DNA of 14,200 bases from JACKGW01 sp964586025 (lineage in GTDB: Bacteria; Planctomycetota; PLA2; JAEUHO01). Shown here piece by piece: positions 13,393-14,200 of this stretch. The notes under the pieces were generated by a model that was not told the origin of the DNA, did not search any database, and saw only the letters and a program-made list of their open reading frames with translations. The stretch is taken from contig CAZPGF010000072.1 of assembly GCA_964586025.1 (NCBI GenBank), positions 1 through 14,200 on the forward strand, given 5' to 3'. A program made the translations under genes and the position numbers. Numbering within the stretch: position 1 is the first letter of the stretch; every line of letters starts with the position of its first letter.

Positions 13393-13848
13393 ATGCGCCT
13401 GGCCACCGTCCTTCGGACCCTTTCCCTGTTGCTCGCCCTCGGCGGGTGCGGCAAGGGCGATCCCGACGGCCCCACACCGACCGTCTCCCCAGCGGACGCC
13501 ACCCGCGCCCGCCTCGAGGCCGTGTTCGCCGCCGCGCGCGAGGACGATCCGGGGGCCGTCCTCCCGCTCCTCGGCATTCGCGAGGACGGCGCCGATGGCC
13601 GTCGGGTCTACCGCCAGGGGCGGAACGACACCGCGGATCGTGCGCGGGTCGGAAGCGTACGACGCCGCATCCTCGGGCATCTCGACCTCGGCGTCCCCCG
13701 TTTCGTCTCGTCCGAGTCGAGGGAGAAGCCCGGAGAGACCTGGGTCGCGTGGCACGTGGCGTTCGGCGACGCAGCGGATGCTCCACGGGCCCTGTACGCC
13801 TTCGTGTCGGACGGCGGGCCGTGGTGGCTCGCCGACATCGATGGCTAG
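13393..13848 (+). CDS. Small lipoprotein of unknown function
   Basis: The gene encodes 151 residues. ATG 13393 is preceded by GGGAGGAG about 7 bases upstream. The signal sequence MRLATVLRTLSLLLALGGC ends in a lipobox (LGGC, lipidated Cys19), so the protein is anchored in an envelope membrane. After a Gly/Pro/Asp-rich spacer (20-34), residues 35-60 look helical (ARLEAVFAAAREDDPGAVLP). The C-terminal half has beta-strand character ending in ALYAFVSDGGPWWLADIDG, a pattern seen in small alpha+beta folds such as SnoaL/NTF2-like or DUF4878-type lipoproteins; that resemblance is only suggestive. It is a single gene with hairpins just downstream. Confidence 0.75.
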   Translation: MRLATVLRTLSLLLALGGCGKGDPDGPTPTVSPADATRARLEAVFAAAREDDPGAVLPLLGIREDGADGRRVYRQGRNDTADRARVGSVRRRILGHLDLGVPRFVSSESREKPGETWVAWHVAFGDAADAPRALYAFVSDGGPWWLADIDG

Positions 13849-13872
13849 GTGGGCGTTCTGGATCGGCGTTCC

Positions 13873-13889
13873 GGGGGTCTTCGACCCTC
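13873..13889 (+). terminator. Hairpin after the small lipoprotein gene
   Basis: GGGGGTC / GACCCTC (7 pairs including one G-U, loop TTC) lies 24 bases after the stop codon at 13848. No U-tract follows. It is a candidate terminator for the lipoprotein gene. Confidence 0.4.
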
Positions 13890-13980
13890 CGAGCGAACGG
13901 CTTCGCCGATCGGGAGCGCTCCGGCTCGCCTCCGGACCGGCGGGCGGAGGGCCGGAGCTGAATCCAAACATGGCCAGGGA

Positions 13981-14042
13981 CCTTCGCCCGGAACGAACGT
14001 AACCGGCACGAGGAGATCTCGTTGCCGCTCACCGGGCGAAGG
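13981..14042. repeat. Nested inverted repeat, possible structured RNA
   Basis: CCTTCGCCCGG (13981-13991) and CCGGGCGAAGG (14032-14042) form a perfect 11-base outer stem. Inside, GGCACGAG (14005-14012) pairs with CTCGTTGCC (14018-14026) with one bulge. The element, 62 bases long, is not within a gene. It could be a terminator of the lipoprotein transcript, a small RNA or a protein-binding cruciform. Confidence 0.5.
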
Positions 14043-14089
14043 CGCGCCGAGTCCAATTCGGTCAGATCGGAGAGGCGTCGGTCTCCCCG

Positions 14090-14119
14090 TTGCAATTGTC
14101 CGATCCGCTGTGCTAGGGT
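14090..14119 (+). promoter_or_regulatory. Sigma70-type promoter facing the right edge
   Basis: TTGCAA (14090-14095) and TAGGGT (14114-14119) are separated by 18 bases, giving the only pair in the window with both a plausible -35 and -10. Transcription would start about 14126 and run through a leader of at least 75 bases to a possible ribosome site, AGAGG (14190-14194), with the gene beyond the edge. Confidence 0.55.
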
Positions 14120-14200
14120 TCCGCTCGCGTCGCCGGTTGCTCCACAGCGTCAAACCTCCTTCTCATTCCACACATTTCCCCTTTTCTCCAAGAGGTTCCC

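Larger units (their letters stand above)
13849..14200. other. Gene-free right end: structured DNA then an outward promoter and leader
   Basis: These 352 bases hold no credible gene. Successive inverted repeats lie at 13873-13889, 13918-13958 (GCTCCGG/CCGGAGC) and 13981-14042 (an 11-base perfect stem enclosing a second hairpin). A promoter-like pair then follows at 14090-14119, and an AT- and pyrimidine-richer leader ends in AAGAGG at the window edge. That suggests a plus-strand gene starting just outside. Confidence 0.6.

Noticed and set aside
13132..13971. Extension of the 56-residue gene to 336 residues
   Set aside because: The upstream part is antisense to the lipoprotein gene; the GGAGG at 13139-13143 region fixes the start at 13131.

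Overview
The window is a very GC-rich (roughly 70 %), tightly packed stretch of a bacterial chromosome. It holds eleven well-supported protein genes plus a twelfth cut by the left edge. I see no tRNA, rRNA, transposase, phage gene or CRISPR array. The gene mix points to Planctomycetota or another GC-rich environmental lineage: exported toroid (squalene-cyclase-like) protein, RimK/GCS2 double ligase, RRM protein with a glycine-rich tail, and several lipoproteins and signal-peptide proteins. This placement is an inference and no marker gene fixes it.

Layout, left to right. 1-1652 (minus): a small three-helix membrane protein whose end overlaps the start of an exported transglutaminase-like protein that runs off the left edge. 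1724-3144 (plus): a possible degenerate methyltransferase, then peptide methionine sulfoxide reductase MsrA. 3196-5338 (minus): a two-gene operon of a coiled-coil lipoprotein and an exported alpha/alpha-toroid protein. 5619-6881 (plus): an MFS transporter. 6915-9797 (minus): a 960-residue fusion of a RimK-type ATP-grasp ligase (with RLAN-type N-terminus) and a glutamate-cysteine-ligase (GCS2) domain; this is the most interesting gene here. 9960-11051 (plus): a secreted phytase/YjiK-like beta-propeller protein, divergent from the ligase. 11055-11969 (minus): a diguanylate cyclase with a degenerate receiver domain. 12248-12703 (minus): an RRM RNA-binding protein. 12961-13131 (minus): a 56-residue charged protein. 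13393-13848 (plus): a small lipoprotein. 13849-14200 carries no gene but holds strong hairpins and a promoter pointing off the right edge.

The genes do not form one pathway. Two themes recur: many envelope or exported proteins (transglutaminase, toroid, two lipoproteins, propeller, transporter), and small-molecule or signalling enzymes (double ligase, diguanylate cyclase). Intergenic regions repeatedly show a TAGRNT/TATGCT -10-like hexamer. In two cases (genes at 1724 and 9960) it lies 7-9 bases before the start codon, which suggests leaderless mRNAs. Many long open frames in this GC-rich DNA are shadows of genes on the opposite strand, including one of about 1000 codons that runs into msrA.
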